Assembly (NCBI GenBank): GCA_949130495.1
Contig: OX422222.1
Span: forward strand, 278,866,109 to 278,930,108
Reading direction: 5' to 3'
Source: Sambucus nigra
Lineage: Eukaryota > Streptophyta > Magnoliopsida > Dipsacales > Adoxaceae
DNA: 64,000 bases
Made by a program: the position numbers and the translations under genes. The first letter of the stretch is position 1; the number at the start of each line of letters is the position of its first letter. The notes under the pieces are model-generated. The model was not told the origin of the DNA, did no database searches, and saw only the letters and a program-made list of their open reading frames with translations. Positions 11,618-23,499 of this stretch are shown here, one piece after another.

Positions 11618-12397
11618 TGAGCAAGTTTGCAATGTTAATTAAAGTCCAGATTATTATCTAGGATTAACCTACGTGATTTAAATAAAATAATAATAAATTA
11701 ATTTTACTTAGGTTTGTTTCTAGTTTTAACTCCTATATTTTTTGAGTTAAATGATTAAGGAAGAAAATAAGGAACATGGTGTTTATTTTACGTCGCAAAA
11801 ACCCTTTCCGAGGAAAAATGACAGACCCTCTACGATCACCTATTCTACCAACTCCATTAAAATAAAATAAAAAAGGAACGATTATACAAACATGCAACAA
11901 GACTCAAAGCAAGATAAACCAGAACAAGCTATTACCTATCTCGACTAAGCTTCTCTCTACTCTGGTTGCTCTTTCGCAATTATCCTCACTATGCACTCTT
12001 GTTCACTTTGCTTTCTTCACGTCTCAATCTCCCCTCTAGTTTCCTTAACGTAGGTTAGCTCAGTGCTTAATGATTCTTAATAGTGACTAGTGGTAGTTCA
12101 ACGCTCATGTGATGTGTCCTATTTTATATGACACACTCACCCTTAATGTTACAACTCGAATGATAAAAAATAATCTTATGAGCCAAAGTTTTAGGGTGTG
12201 AGAGACCACCTGAGTATGGATGAATTATGGAATTTGATGTACGCTTGCGTAAAGAGCTTAGAGAGCTTAACATAGGCATCTAGACGCGACATAATTACAC
12301 GAAAAATCTTATCAAAATTTAAGTCCAACTAGATGAAGGTCTATATAGCTACAGCACAAAAAACAAACCCTAGAAGTGCTCTATATAGGTACCTTCG
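11618..12397 (-). repeat. Copia-1 5' LTR, short copy (780 bp)
   Basis: This LTR borders the gag side and would carry the promoter. It lacks the roughly 2-kb middle of its partner. The join lies near 12165-12175, where both LTRs share a short ATGATA-type word, which fits a microhomology deletion. A 2-kb insertion into the partner cannot be excluded, but no target duplication supports one. Confidence 0.8.
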
Positions 12398-12640
12398 GAA
12401 CTTCATACCTCCAAAATATCCATATTTTCCTAAAAATATTACTACATCCATCTTCAAAACATATCCAAATTTGAATTTGTCCAATTTCTGCTTGTACTTG
12501 AATTTGTCCAATTTCTATTTGTTTGCTTTTGGTTCCATAAGGGAAATAATAGGGAGTTTGTGAATTTTAAGCAATTTTTTTAGTCTTTTAGAGGAATATT
12601 TCTTTGCCACTCCTTTAATGTTCCAAGCAAGAAGACTAAT
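12398..12640 (-). pseudogene. LINE-A ORF2 endonuclease, N-terminal piece
   Basis: The - strand starts with a Met followed by LLAWNIKG, the WN-[IV]-[RK]-G signature opening the apurinic-like endonuclease of plant L1 elements. An MEPK motif follows, whose Glu is a metal ligand in this family. A later RKIWIFW block is read in a shifted frame, showing an indel. This domain nicks target DNA to prime reverse transcription. The piece stops at 12398, where the Copia LTR begins; the continuation is found 6.4 kb away at 5910 and below. Confidence 0.75.
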
Positions 12641-13000
12641 CATTTGGGGATAAAAGATTGGGAGTTTTTGTTACCTTTAGCTTTAGATCTAGTGAATCTT
12701 TTGAATAGTGGATCTTGTCATTATCTGAATTGCTTATCTTTGTAAACTTTATCATGGACAATCTTGGGTTGAATAATGTAGTCCTCAACTTCACCTTCCT
12801 CAAGGTTCTCAACTTCAATAGCTGAGTTTAAATTCTTATCTTAGAACTGTTCAATAACCTTCACTTCTCTGTTATTGTTTAATGCCACTACTGTTGTTTT
12901 ATCTTGCTTTGAAGGATTGACTACCCTCCTGGGCAAGTCAAAGATCCAAGATATACAATTTATGAGAGTGGAAAATCCATACAATCTTGCAAATGCTCTT
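12640..13000 (-). pseudogene. LINE-A ORF1 C-terminal remnant
   Basis: The - strand reading just upstream of the endonuclease start is acidic and then basic, including a FKRFTRSKAKGN-like tail. That is the usual end of a plant L1 ORF1 protein, which binds RNA in the retrotransposition particle. The DUF4283 and zinc-knuckle parts are missing, and at least three stops are present. The assignment depends on position directly before the ORF2 start and on weak tail similarity. Confidence 0.5.
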
Positions 13001-13009
13001 AAGTTCCAT

Positions 13010-13905
13010 AAAATCTAGTGAAGTATTTTTCTCTCAGGTCATGGTTAAAAAGATTTTTCATTGTACAGTGGATTGTAGATGCCATAGCAAGGCACACTCA
13101 ATCTAGGTGGGTGTGAATCTCATGCGTCATCCTATTAATTCACTCGTATGACAGTTTTCAAATGCAGGACACCCTGAATTTGTAAAAGAACCGCACAATG
13201 TCCATCTTGCATTATCAACTGATAGGTTTAACTATTTCTGTAATTTAAGCAATAATTATAGTTATTGGTCAATTCACATGGATATTTTAAGTCTCCCTCC
13301 AACACTTTGCATGAGAAAATAGTTCACATTATTGTCATTGTTAATAATCGAGCAAAGGCTCCCGGGGACGATATTGATATTTTCTTAACCCCGCTAATTG
13401 AAGGCTCCCGGTAACGTTCATAGTTAAAATGGATGTCCATATATAGGGAGGAAAGTAAATCCACTTGGCTTCAAGATAGTGGGAGGATAAGTTACGCCGG
13501 TCATCATAGATTTCTGTTGAAGAGTCACCCTTTTAAGGATAACAAGTCTAACTTTTAACCTGTTGGTCAAGTCCATATGGGAAAAACCTCCTCAGCTTTT
13601 AGGTTATCAAATTGAGGAGAAGACAAAATATGTAACTTCGGGGAATAAATTTGTAGGCAAACGCCAACAATATGTAGGGCAGAAGTGTAGATATAGGAAT
13701 GATCCATAAGATCCTAGTAAAATGCAGGCATGGTCCATACGATCAATCTTATTTGACTTGCTATAATGGAAAGATCATCGTTTAAGGTATGTAATTGATA
13801 TGATTCACGCGAAGAAGAATTTTGTGAAACATCTAATAGAAATATGTCTGGGTGGATCTCATTTAAAATAAGGAGAGAGATAATGTTATGATATAAAGGA
13901 TATTA
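13010..13905 (+). pseudogene. CACTA-1 TNP2-type transposase relic
   Basis: The reading parallels CACTA-2 at 43700-43900 and 50460-50600. Shared blocks are RFF(I)...W, a NxMRHPI motif, and SILFDLxYW followed by H..KNF..H. TNP2/TNPD proteins cut and paste CACTA elements. Multiple stops lie between the blocks, and 13250-13550 is too decayed to translate sensibly. Confidence 0.7.
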
Positions 13906-13929
13906 AAATAATAAAATGGTTAAAAACTG

Positions 13930-14525
13930 ATCCTACAATAAGAAGAAATTTGATTCTTGTGGGTGTGCTTTCACTTTGACTACTAGTGATAAAAAGATAC
14001 TCCTAGACACATTGTTCAACTTGAAGACTCTGATTGGTTATTACAATAATTTATATAGGGTTGTCAGCGATCAAATAAATGACCCAAAACAGTGCAAGTC
14101 TCACGATTGGCACATCATCATCCAATTAATCCCCTATTTTTTAGGCATTGATTTTTATTTTGCACAAAGATATCTGTAGGGAAATTTCGCAGATTAGTTA
14201 CGCTTCACCTTATTGTGTGAAAAAATGGTAAACACGAAGCACATTAAGGATGCAAAAGCCATTTTAGCCGAGGCGACTTGTGTCGTGGGGAAGTATTTTC
14301 CTCCGTTATTCTTTGACATCAGCGTCCACCTCCTTATGAATTTGTGCGGTGTAGTTTTTTTATGTGAACTGGTCAGGTATCACTGGATGTATCCTTTTGG
14401 GCACTTGATGAAAATCCCTAAAGATTACGTTAGGAATACATTGTATATTGGAGGGTTAATTACGAAAGAATACATAACAACAGAATCATCGTTATACGCC
14501 TATGAACATATGCCGGAATAAATGC
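13930..14525 (+). pseudogene. CACTA-1 DUF4218-like segment
   Basis: Frames here read KILLDTLFNLK, CKSHDWHIIIQ, VGKYFPPLFFDISVHLL and RYHWMYPFGHLMK. These match the CKSHD(Y/W)H, FPPSFFD and RWMYPFER blocks of the DUF4218 domain C-terminal to TNP2 transposases. One stop near 14177 splits it. CACTA-2 retains only the first part of this domain (to about 51040), so CACTA-1 preserves more here. Confidence 0.8.
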
Positions 14526-15730
14526 TTAGGAGGTTTAATCCTCGTAAAGAACAAGTGATCGAATAACTTGACAAGTTATAGGATGATTTGCCTTTCGAAA
14601 ACCCTAAAGAGGTGAGAATCACCAAGCTACAAAACGAGAAAGCAACTCGTTATGTCTTCTAATCGAAAGAAGGAGTTGAAGATTGGAGAGAGCAAGTACC
14701 TATGTATAACTTATTTTACTTTGATTATCTGTATTCTCTATATTACCACTAAAATTCTATAATTTCATGAACACGTTTAGGACGTATGAGAGCTAAATTG
14801 CGCAAAATTAGAAGAAAAATTGCACGGCAAATGAATTTAGGGCATAGGTATCAAAAAAGGCATTGTCAACTCCTCTACTGCGATTATTTATACATGTGTT
14901 ATAAAGCATGCCCTAATTCAATTACATTAATAAAATCATCTTTTAAAAAGAGGTAATGTCTTGTCAAGGCTTGCACACCAGACCAAAGGTCCTAGTTTAA
15001 GTGCGAAGAAGTTTAAAAATTTTGCCTCGTAGGTTTTGATTTCGTTTCATACCAGAGAGAGTAAAAACCATTGACACAAATAACAAAATTTTAATTTCTA
15101 CCTTGACTTCTTGTGTAGCTAGCCAAAGCGATAAAAATTTGAAGAACATAGTGCTGACCTATTATGGGATTGTCCAATAAATCCTAAAACTAGTATACTT
15201 AGACTCTAAATAAATCATCTTCTATTGTCACATGGTGAAAGTGGAGTACACTAAGAATGGTTGTAAAGTTGATCCTGCCTCAAAACTTGTCATAATAGAT
15301 TTATCAAAGATGAAGATTAAAGATCTCATGGTTGACGAGCCTTTTATATGTTCCTTTAAAGACGTGAAGAATGTATTCTAGTCTAAGTGAATAAATGGTT
15401 ACAATTGGTCTATTTTTTTGCATGCACCACAGGGTTTAACTACTCAAGAAAACGCATTAAAATCCCAACAGAGTACCAGTCTTCTCTTGATGAAAACCCT
15501 AATTTAATGAATATTTTAGTTGATTTAGACGAACATTGCGTTTCGAAATACTACATTATTGTCATTTTGTTTACCCTTGTAATAACAACCCTAGATTCAA
15601 AAACATTATTTTGTTGTTATTATGTGCATCTTCAACTCATATATTTAGTTCTCTTACATTTAACTCCTCGTCTCTCACAATTTTGTAATTTTTCTATAGA
15701 TGTTGTTAAGTTTTTAATGCAACATTGATA
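14526..15730 (+). pseudogene. CACTA-1 DUF4216-like region, heavily decayed
   Basis: A YYGIVQ block near 15160 and a PF(I)CSFKDVKNVF block near 15340-15380 resemble the start and end of the DUF4216 domain after DUF4218 in many CACTA transposases. The stretch between 14526 and 15100 contains only short broken frames. The 15387-15728 frame is open, but I do not recognise its content. Confidence 0.5.
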
Positions 15731-16640
15731 ATAAACTGACACTCTGAGGTAAGCACATGAATGGTTTTTTGTGAGTACCCTTGGATATTTTCTTAAGGGT
15801 CTAACTGGTTATGTCATAGTCTTGTTCTGAACTTTAGATGCATTAGACCGGTTAGACCTTCAAGAAACTAGTCAAGGATACTCATAAAAAATTATGGAGG
15901 CATGGTAATATCATTTATATTTTACTAATCCCATAAATGCTATTTTCATATTTTTAGTGTTCTTATTCCATTGCTATATTGCTTATAATACACTTCTATC
16001 ACTAATCCCACTTTTTTTATTATCAAATATAGATTCAAATCTATTTTCAATAATAATAAAGGGGGGAGGGCTATACCACAATTCCCAATTTAGAGTGCTC
16101 ATAATTTTCTACGCTTTCAACACATTTCACATATATTTTCATAAATCAAAAGAGACACACTTGATTTCGATTATGGTTCAGACCCTAACCTTTTTCAACT
16201 AATGAACTACATTGACTTTGATGCCATTTTTGGCTATGTAGGTGTCTCGAAGTAATTTTAGGATTTATGGAAGGATGGTTGGAGAAGGAACATTTTGAAA
16301 CTTTTTGAAACATTTTGAAACTTTTTGAAACATTTTGAAGTCTTATGTGCAAGCATAGTTGTAGAAGGAATATTTTTAACATATTGCATATGTTTCATGG
16401 AAGGAAACAATCACTGCATTGGATTTCGATGAAGATACTGAGGTGTTGTTATCATATTCCCACAAGCATGCATTATATTATTATTTGTGTTAAATAATTT
16501 GATGGCTTTAGTTAGTTAATTTGGGTTGTGTTATTTTTTATTTATGGATGACTTGTTGGATTAATATTTATTTCAAGAAATGTATACAGGTTTCAAAAAT
16601 GTACATGTGTTTTCGGTATGCAGGAAATTATTTTTTTAAA
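15731..16640. other. CACTA-1 3' noncoding interior
   Basis: This AT-rich stretch has no recognisable coding. It contains one minisatellite (16291-16339). It lies between the transposase relic and the subterminal repeats, so I treat it as element interior. Confidence 0.4.
16291..16339. repeat. 20-bp minisatellite, about 2.5 copies
   Basis: The unit CATTTTGAAACTTTTTGAAA is repeated in tandem with almost no variation. Confidence 0.9.
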
Positions 16641-17074
16641 TCCTTCATGGTTTTGAGCCATGACCAAAACTGTGGCAAAAATTAAAAAAGTTAACATTTG
16701 GTCACTGTAAACTATGACCATTTAAAAATATAAATATATTGTCAAGGTTTTGAATCGTAACTTTAAATTTATATTTTTAAATGGTCACAATTGGGTTCAT
16801 GGCTCTGAACTGTGACTATAATTAAATGGCCCTTTAATGATCACAAGCTGGGTCACGGTTTTGAGTCGGGACAACTGGGTCACAATCTAAAACCATGACC
16901 AGACAATCAACACTAATGTCACCATAATGACCATAACCCTAATATGAGGTCATAGTATTGGACCGTGACCTATAATTTTATCACCCTTAATATGGTCACG
17001 GTCCAAAATCATAACCCGTAGGTCTTGGTCACGGTCCAAAACTATATCCGATCTATGGTGTAATGACAGCTATA
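16640..17074. repeat. CACTA-1 subterminal repeats and degenerate right TIR
   Basis: Short copies of (G/T)GGTCACGGT followed by CCAAAAC or TTGA and an inverted partner (ACCGTGACC or ACCATGACC) occur about ten times in both orientations. Dense subterminal repeats in both orientations are where the accessory TNPA-type protein binds in En/Spm. The block ends at 17074 with TATGGTGTAATG, which I read as the decayed terminal inverted repeat. Confidence 0.75.
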
Positions 17075-18030
17075 ACAAATCATACTCAATCCATACCTTA
17101 CCATACTAAGGCTACCATTCCACATAATTAAAACATGAAGTACATACCAATAATCTGGCCGCTCACTCCTAACCTAATTAAGTTTTATGCATGTAGTGTA
17201 TCTTAAATGAAATCAAAACAAGGAACCTCTCTGATACACACTTGCTTAGTTGAGTCAGTCGTTAATATCCATTAACACAATACCCAATACATCACTATGA
17301 TAATCACATTATAATCCAATGATCTATCCATGTGTAGGTCTTAAGGATCTCAAACCCAAATGCTCTTAATTTCCCAACGAATAAGACTCATGCGTGGAAC
17401 ATCTCGTAAATGAAATCTAAGCATGGAACCCCCCAATAAACTTTTGTCTATCCAGATCGTTCATATGAGACAATGTCAAGAGACTCCCGAGGAAAATACC
17501 CTAAATATCAAATAGATCACACTATTTATCATCCATACAAATAGGCCAAACAAAGAAGATTCACCTAACTCATACCGTCTTTTATCCTGATAGATAAACC
17601 AATATAAAGATTATTTACCCAACTCATTCTATTTACCATCCTGACAGATAGACCAAACACAAACGTCCTATGACCGAGCGTTAACCCAACTCAGGCTCCA
17701 TATTTAAACCATAAAAATTGTCACAACTCTAAATAAATCCATCATTAAGATTATATCATAAAAATGTATTGTTAATTATAATCCATACTCATTATGATTA
17801 ACCCAACCCCCGATGTATTTTAATAGTTATCACCTTTTTATATACATCTCCTAAACTATGTATTAAATATACCAATGTATTCTCGAACTATCCTCATAGA
17901 AATAACCGTGTCATATGTATACCTATACATGTATACAAATAAATATACTAACCTAACCATAACTATCGAATCATAATACCCAATGTTAAACTTCCCATGG
18001 GCCACATATATAGGTATTTAACATTATCAT
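17075..18030. other. Unassigned AT-rich spacer left of Copia-2
   Basis: There is no long reading frame and no recognised element. Loose repeats of the words GATAGACCAAAC and AACCCAACTC occur at 17530-17700. Once Copia-2 is removed, this stretch is contiguous with 32642 onward. It may be old LTR or host intergenic DNA. Confidence 0.4.
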
Positions 18031-19127
18031 TATAAGAGAAAGTTTTATAATTGTTCAGTTTATTTTGTATTTTGGAGCATCCCATTACACATACACCACA
18101 CCTACATCACTTCTCTAGATTCGAAGACAAAGTTGAAGGCATTGGGAAAATTGAAGAATCGTATGCCTCAACAACCTAAGAAGAAGTTATGGTTTTGATT
18201 CGCAAAGAGTTACCTTATTGTTTTAGGGGTTTTAGAATTTTTAAAGAGGTTGGTTTTTTCAAAGTGAGTTTAAAAATTTTGAAGAATTTTTTTAGAAAAT
18301 TCATCGCCTCGTGAGAACGAGCTTCGTAAGTAGTTTGGATGGGTTTAGCAGGGTTGTTAAAATGAGATTCATTTTATATCCAACAAACCATTTTTAGCCT
18401 TCCTCTAGAATCTCGTTCGAAGCCTCGTTTGATACCTATTCGAATGAAAATAGGTATATCGTTCGAACGACGTACCCTTCCATTCGAACGACCGGGAGAA
18501 AATTTATTTTAATTAGTTCTAACCCAAATCTTTAATGCTTATCCTTTTATTACAAACCTTCTGATAAATAGGATGCACGGGATTAGACTTCTTAAGAATT
18601 CCATTTACATTCTAAAAATACCTTTTTAATTTATCTTTGTGATCAAACACTACTATAATCATTCCAAACCCCTTGGAATCAAAAAGCTCACTTTATCAAA
18701 TCAAGAAGAAGTATTATAGCACAAAAACGTTTATGGAGAGAAGTCTCCACTGGTGATTTGTGGAACTGAGGTTTCCCCGCTAAAGAACGAAATGTTGATC
18801 AATCGATGCCGAGTGTAGATCGCTACCTGTGGACGACTCTGGATTGGTTCATTTTTTATAGAAGAATTGAAGACCTTGATCATCAAACTTAGTTAGTTTA
18901 AGTTGTTTGAAAGTCAATTGTCGGTCATTCATTATGTAGTGCTTAATAAAGGTTTTGCCCGTTTTAGGGATTTTTCTTCATCTCTAAGTGTTGTTTATAA
19001 GCTTGAATTATTACTTTACATTTGGACTAAATCTTGTAAGCAAACCTAATTTAATCAAAGATAAAAATTGAATTTGTGTATGGCAATTTATTATACAAAT
19101 CAATCCATTTAATCACTAGCTTTTTCA
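18031..19127 (+). repeat. Copia-2 left LTR (1,097 bp)
   Basis: It begins TATAAGA where the right LTR has TGTAAGA, so the canonical TG has mutated. It ends TTTTTCA. It aligns end to end with 25638-26725. Four copies of a TTCGAACGA or TTCGAATGA-type palindromic word lie at about 18400-18495, conserved in the right LTR. Confidence 0.9.
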
Positions 19128-19130
19128 AAT

Positions 19131-19143
19131 TGGTATCAAAGCT
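19131..19143 (+). other. Copia-2 primer binding site
   Basis: TGGTATCAAAGCT lies three bases after the LTR end. It differs by one base from TGGTATCAGAGC, the complement of initiator tRNA-Met. Confidence 0.85.
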
Positions 19144-19239
19144 AATTACACTAAATTACTATGTGATCTTTTTACAAATTTTATTTATATAATTTTTTTT
19201 TTGAAAAATTCTTTATCTTTAAAATTTTGGATTTAATGG

Positions 19240-21130
19240 AAAACTGTATATAGGATGCCCATTTTTTATGGTTCAAACTATGCCTATTGGAAAGCTAGAA
19301 TGAGGTCCACTTTAAAATCCATAGATGAACGTGTCTTGTTGATTTGTGAAAGAGGGTGGACACCACCCACTGTGATAGTTGAATATGTCATAAGTCCAAA
19401 ACATGTTTCTTTGTAAAAAAAATAACGATTTTAAATGCAGAAGTTTTAGCTCGCATGGTTTGAGTGCCATCTCTGGAGTCATCACCCTTGATGAGTTTCA
19501 TTGTATTATGACGTGCACCATGTCTAAAGAAGCTTAGCATACCCTCCATCTCATTCACGAGGTAACTAATGCTATAAAATCTTCTAAGCTACAAAATCTC
19601 ACCACGTAATTTAAAAAGATCACTAAGCTTGAGTCTGAATCTTTTATGAGTTTTAGGCATGTCTTTTTGATATAGTAAACTAGAGTTTCAATTTAGGTGA
19701 GAAAATACCTGAGACATGTGTAGTTAACAAAATTTTGAGATCTCTTTCCTCCCTCTTTATTCCAATGGCTACCGTGCTAAATTCGTTAGGGACACTAGAT
19801 ACTCTTAGGTTAAAAGAATTCATAGGAGACCTTCAAACGTATGAGATACATATGTTTCCTAAAATTGTTAAACTTAAGGAAAAGGGAATTTCATTGAAAG
19901 TAATCTAAAATGAAAGAGGAAGTGTCGTCTGACTCAGAATATGATTTTGACTTGGATGATTTAGCCTTTTTTGCAAAAAAATTCAAATAGTTTCTCATAA
20001 CTTAAAAAACAAAATACATCCAAAAAAATAAAAAGTTTTGAGAATGGTTAAAAATATAAATTGGGCAAAAAAATTTGAAAAATAAAAGAAAGATTTCCCA
20101 AAGAAATATGAAGATAGATGTTATGAATGTGAGGTTAAGGGTCACAAAGCTCATAAGTGTTCGGTGAGATTAAAGAGACATGGCAAAGGCAAAGCTTCCT
20201 TCAATGCCATGCTTAGCGAGAGCGATGTCAAGTTGGTGGATTTTGGTGACGAATCACCCCATGGACGTAACTTCACCGTGTTCATGTCTAGTCATGTTAG
20301 TATATCTAGTGAACCTCATATTGATGAGGAAACTACTAAAAATAAATACCTCGACATGAGTTTAGTCATTTCAATGAGAGTGAGAGGGAGGATGTTTTAA
20401 GTGAAAGTGAGAGTTACCTTCAACGCACCTACCACGGTCTTTACATTGAGTCCTTTAAAATTAATAAAGAAAACAAAGGTTTAGAGATTAGAGTTTTAAC
20501 TTTAGAGAAGGAGTTGAGAGAGGCTAGAGAGAGCGAGTCCTCAGTGAGAGAAGCTTTGGGAGAGATGGTTGTTTTAGTTGAGCGGGAAAGTCGTGACTTG
20601 ACCAAAAAGGTGGCTAGTCTTACGAGAGATATTCAAGCATTTGTGGAGACTCGTGAGAAAATTAAAGCCCTTGGATCCCAACTCAAGAAATATCTCGAAC
20701 ATACTCAGGAGGTCAAGGTTACTATAGAGGATACATCAAATAAGGTAGTAAGATGTTCCTCAGTCCCGCTTTAGGTTTTGGTGATAGGGGAGTAATAGGT
20801 TATGACAGAGCATCCACTTCCCATGCCGCACTGGAACTGGTTCCTAAATTTGTGGTTAATCCTTATGGGTCTTAACCTAAACCACAAAATAGAGTTAAAC
20901 CTAAGAAAGTGAACCAAGGTAGACCCAAACATGTCTATGTTTGCACTTTTTATAAAAGGAGAGGTAACTTTAAAGAGTTTTGCTACAATCTATGTAGAAC
21001 TAAGCATACACATGCTCCCATGCACCACTCTAGTGACTTTGCTAGTCTTAGAGAGAAAGTTGAGTTTATAGTCGCTACTTCAGAAAGTTTGATGGTAATA
21101 ATTTCAATGAATGTCTTGGCTTTTTTATAA
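19240..21130 (+). pseudogene. Copia-2 gag relic
   Basis: The frame opens with FYGSNYAYWKARMR, the copia gag start signature. A first zinc knuckle at about 20120-20165 reads CYECEVKGHKAHKC and is intact (C-x2-C-x4-H-x4-C). An acidic, Glu-rich coiled coil follows at 20500-20760. A second knuckle at about 20940-20990 reads CTFYKRRGNFKEFC, with Tyr for the second Cys and Asn for His. Many stops occur in 19380-19720. This long two-knuckle gag matches the Copia-3 fragment at 36245-37390 closely. Confidence 0.8.
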
Positions 21131-21239
21131 CACTTTCAACTCTCCGACAAGAGCTAACAACGATATGGGCAAACAAAATGTTACCTCCATTTGGATACCT
21201 AAGCAAACCAACAAAAGCCCTCGATGTTCATGTTGCTCT

Positions 21240-21830
21240 TAAGGTTCAATATACTTCTGAATGATATTTTGATAGTGGATGTTCTAAGCACATGACAGTT
21301 GACATTTAATTTTCCACCCACTTTGAGGATCACAAGGAAGGTAAGGTCACTTTTGGAGATAGGAGTAGATCTAGTAATTTAGGGCATTATTGTGTTAAAA
21401 TAGTCGGCTTACCTAAACTAGACAATGTGTTTATACGTGAGAGAGTTAAAAGAAAACATAATTAGCATAAGCCAACTGTGCAATGTAAACTTTGCGATAA
21501 AGTTGGGCCAATTTGAATGAAACATTTATGACCTATCCGGTGAACTTTTACTATAAGGTCCAAAGATAATTGCTCTGGGATTGTGCCCAAATCCTCCTTT
21601 GTGTGAAACAGTGCCATGGTATCCTCTATGGACCTTTAGCATCAACGACTAGGTCATGTGAACTTTATAGATCTTGAGCGATTAGTGAAAAAGGACCTAG
21701 TTCATGTATTAGCATCTCTTGAAAAACTAACTTTCTCGATTTGTGGACTTTTACAACAAGGAAAAAAATTTGAATTCCCCATCGAAAGTTGAATGGTCTT
21801 ACTCGCTCGTAGAGTTTAAGTGGTAAGAGA
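21240..21830 (+). pseudogene. Copia-2 protease and pre-integrase relic
   Basis: YFDSGCSKHMT at about 21262 is the D-S-G aspartic protease box (usually D-S-G-x-[ST]-x-H-M-T in copia). GKVTFGDRSRS follows. HQRLGHVNF at about 21645 is the pre-integrase LWHxRLGH(V/I)N block. The protease would cut the polyprotein. Intervening stops disrupt the frame. Confidence 0.8.
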
Positions 21831-21834
21831 TATA

Positions 21835-22290
21835 TTTTCATGATGATCGATGACTTTTTTAGATATTATATTATAGGATTCGTTAGAGAAAAGTCTATTG
21901 CAATTGAGTTCTTAACAACCAAGTGTCATGTCCTAAAAAACCAACACAGTGTCAATATTAATCAGATACGTAGTGACAATGACACTAAATTTAAAGTAGC
22001 TAAAGTGGATAGCTATTGTGATGGATTAGTCATCAAAAATGAGTTTCCAACCGTTCGTACTCCTCGACAAAATGGTATTATTAAGAGGAAGAAATGAACA
22101 ATATAAGATAAGGCTAGATCCATGCTTCTTTGGAGAAACATGCCTAGACATTTTCGAGCAGAGGCGGTGATCACTGCATGCCATACAATGAAAAGGGTAT
22201 ATCTTCAACCGCACACGCCTTATAAATTTTAGACATGGAATAATCCTAACATATCATATTTTTGTGTCTTTAGGAGTACTTTTTAAATCT
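21835..22290 (+). pseudogene. Copia-2 integrase core relic
   Basis: MIDDFFRYYIIGFVREKS gives the first catalytic Asp region (usually VDDxSRxxWVxFLxxKS). IRSDNDTKF holds the second Asp. TPRQNGIIKRKK corresponds to the TPQQNGVxERKN block, but Lys replaces the catalytic Glu, so the D-D-E triad is broken. Integrase inserts the cDNA into chromosomes. Further down, a WNNPNISYFCVFR-like block marks the C-terminal side. Confidence 0.82.
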
Positions 22291-22689
22291 TGATAGGTAG
22301 AGAAAACTTAGGAAAGTTTGACTCCCAGAGCGACGAGGGGATTTTTTAGGTTATTCATCGACGAGTAGGGCTTATAAGATTTTTAACCTTACAAGCTCTA
22401 AGGTTATGGAGTCAATAAACGTAATGATTAGAGATGACGAGTCGTCGATGTTTATTACTCCTATCCCTTAGTGTGAGGATGATGCCCCCTAGTGACGACC
22501 CCATCTTTCCTCTACTACTACAGTGAACCCCACTTTTGATATAGAGGATCCACTCACTTGGGTTCGAAAGAGTCATAACCCTTCCTCTATACTTGGTGAT
22601 CCCACACTAAGTATTAAGACTCGTGCCCAATTTGAGAATGTGGTTAGCCATATGTGTTGAACCTCCTTAGTCAATCCCGAGAATGTGAA

Positions 22690-23490
22690 AAAAGCACTCA
22701 AGGATGAGCATTAGATATCCATTGTGCAAGATCAGTTGCTTCAATTTTGCAAGAACAATATTTAGGAGTTAGTCCTCTAACCTAGTGAGTCTAGTGTTAC
22801 AAGTACCAATTGGATTTACAAGAACAAAATATATTAGAATTGTACCATAGTTCACAATAAGGCTAAGTTGATCACTCAAGGATACACATGGATTAAGGGT
22901 GTGGACTTTGATGAGACATTTGCTGATATTGCTAGGCTTGAGTCCATCCACTTACTACTCGCCATAGCATGTCATCTGCACTTCAAGTTATAATAGATGG
23001 ATATCAAAAGTGCCTTTCTAAATGGAATTCTACAGGAGGAAGTTTACGTGGAATAACCAAATTTGTTTGAAGACCCTAAGCACCCGGTACACGTCTATTA
23101 TCTTAAAAAGGCCTTGTATAGTTTAAAGCAAGCACCCCATTTTTGGCATGAGAGGCTCACTTCTTATCTCTTACCTCGTGGCTTCAAGAGAGGGGGAGTG
23201 GATAAAACATTATTTATGAGGAGATAGAATGTTGATGTTTTGGTTGCCCAAGTCTATGTAGACGACATAGTATTTGTATCCACGTGCTCCCCCCAAACTT
23301 ACACTTTTTAGGAGCAGATGAAGAGAGAGTTTGAGATGAGCATGGTTGATGACCTTACGTTCTTCCTAAGTCTCCAGGCTCATCATCTTGAGGATAGGAT
23401 ATTCATATCCTAATCCAAATATGTAAATGACCTAGTGAAGAAGTTTGGTCTAGACTCCGCTAAGAAATCATGCACACCTATGAGTACATT
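22690..23490 (+). pseudogene. Copia-2 reverse transcriptase relic
   Basis: Recognisable blocks in order are NKAKLITQGYT, GVDFDETFADIARLESI, MDIKSAFLNGILQEEVYVE, LKKALYSLKQAPHFWHERL and VYVDDIVFVST. The YVDD box of the catalytic site is intact. DIKSAFLNG is the palm Asp motif of copia RT. Stops near 22991, 23057 and 23226 inactivate it. Confidence 0.88.
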
Positions 23491-23499
23491 AACTAAGCT

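Larger units (their letters stand above)
6033..12397 (-). mobile_element. Copia-1, Ty1/copia element with deleted pol and unequal LTRs
   Basis: Two direct repeats (6033-8787 and 11618-12397) flank a - strand internal region with Sirevirus-like gag and a scrap of integrase. The left LTR meets a purine-rich tract just outside it (GGGGGAGTT on the - strand). The right LTR meets a tRNA-iMet-like primer site at 11604-11615. The element sits in the LINE-A endonuclease. AAACT at 6028-6032 and GAACT at 12398-12402 are a plausible one-mismatch target duplication. No reverse transcriptase or RNase H remains. Confidence 0.8.
1100..13005 (-). mobile_element. LINE-A, L1-type, split by two later LTR insertions
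   Basis: Pieces of one L1-type LINE lie in order on the - strand: ORF1 C-terminus (about 13000-12640), endonuclease start (12640-12398), endonuclease middle (5910-5587), endonuclease end and linker (3436-2920), and reverse transcriptase (2910-1110). The gaps are explained by a Copia element at 6033-12397 and a solo LTR at 3442-5581. No RNase H follows the RT, so the 3' end is lost or replaced by the + strand LINE at 1-1095. CACTA-1 begins where ORF1 breaks off near 13005. Stops and frameshifts occur throughout. Confidence 0.8.
13010..17074 (+). mobile_element. CACTA-1 (En/Spm) transposon relic, 5' truncated
   Basis: The + strand carries decayed TNP2-type transposase, DUF4218-like and DUF4216-like segments in the order seen in plant CACTA elements, followed by a subterminal region rich in GGTCACGGT repeats. 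The right end reads TATGGTGTAATG, one or two changes from the TTGGTGTAGTG end of CACTA-2. The left end is missing: homology to CACTA-2 starts abruptly in the transposase at about 13010, next to LINE-A ORF1. All reading frames are broken. Confidence 0.78.

Noticed and set aside
22026..22214. Short - strand frame over the Copia-2 integrase
   Set aside because: It is the shadow of the integrase core, whose + strand blocks are clear.
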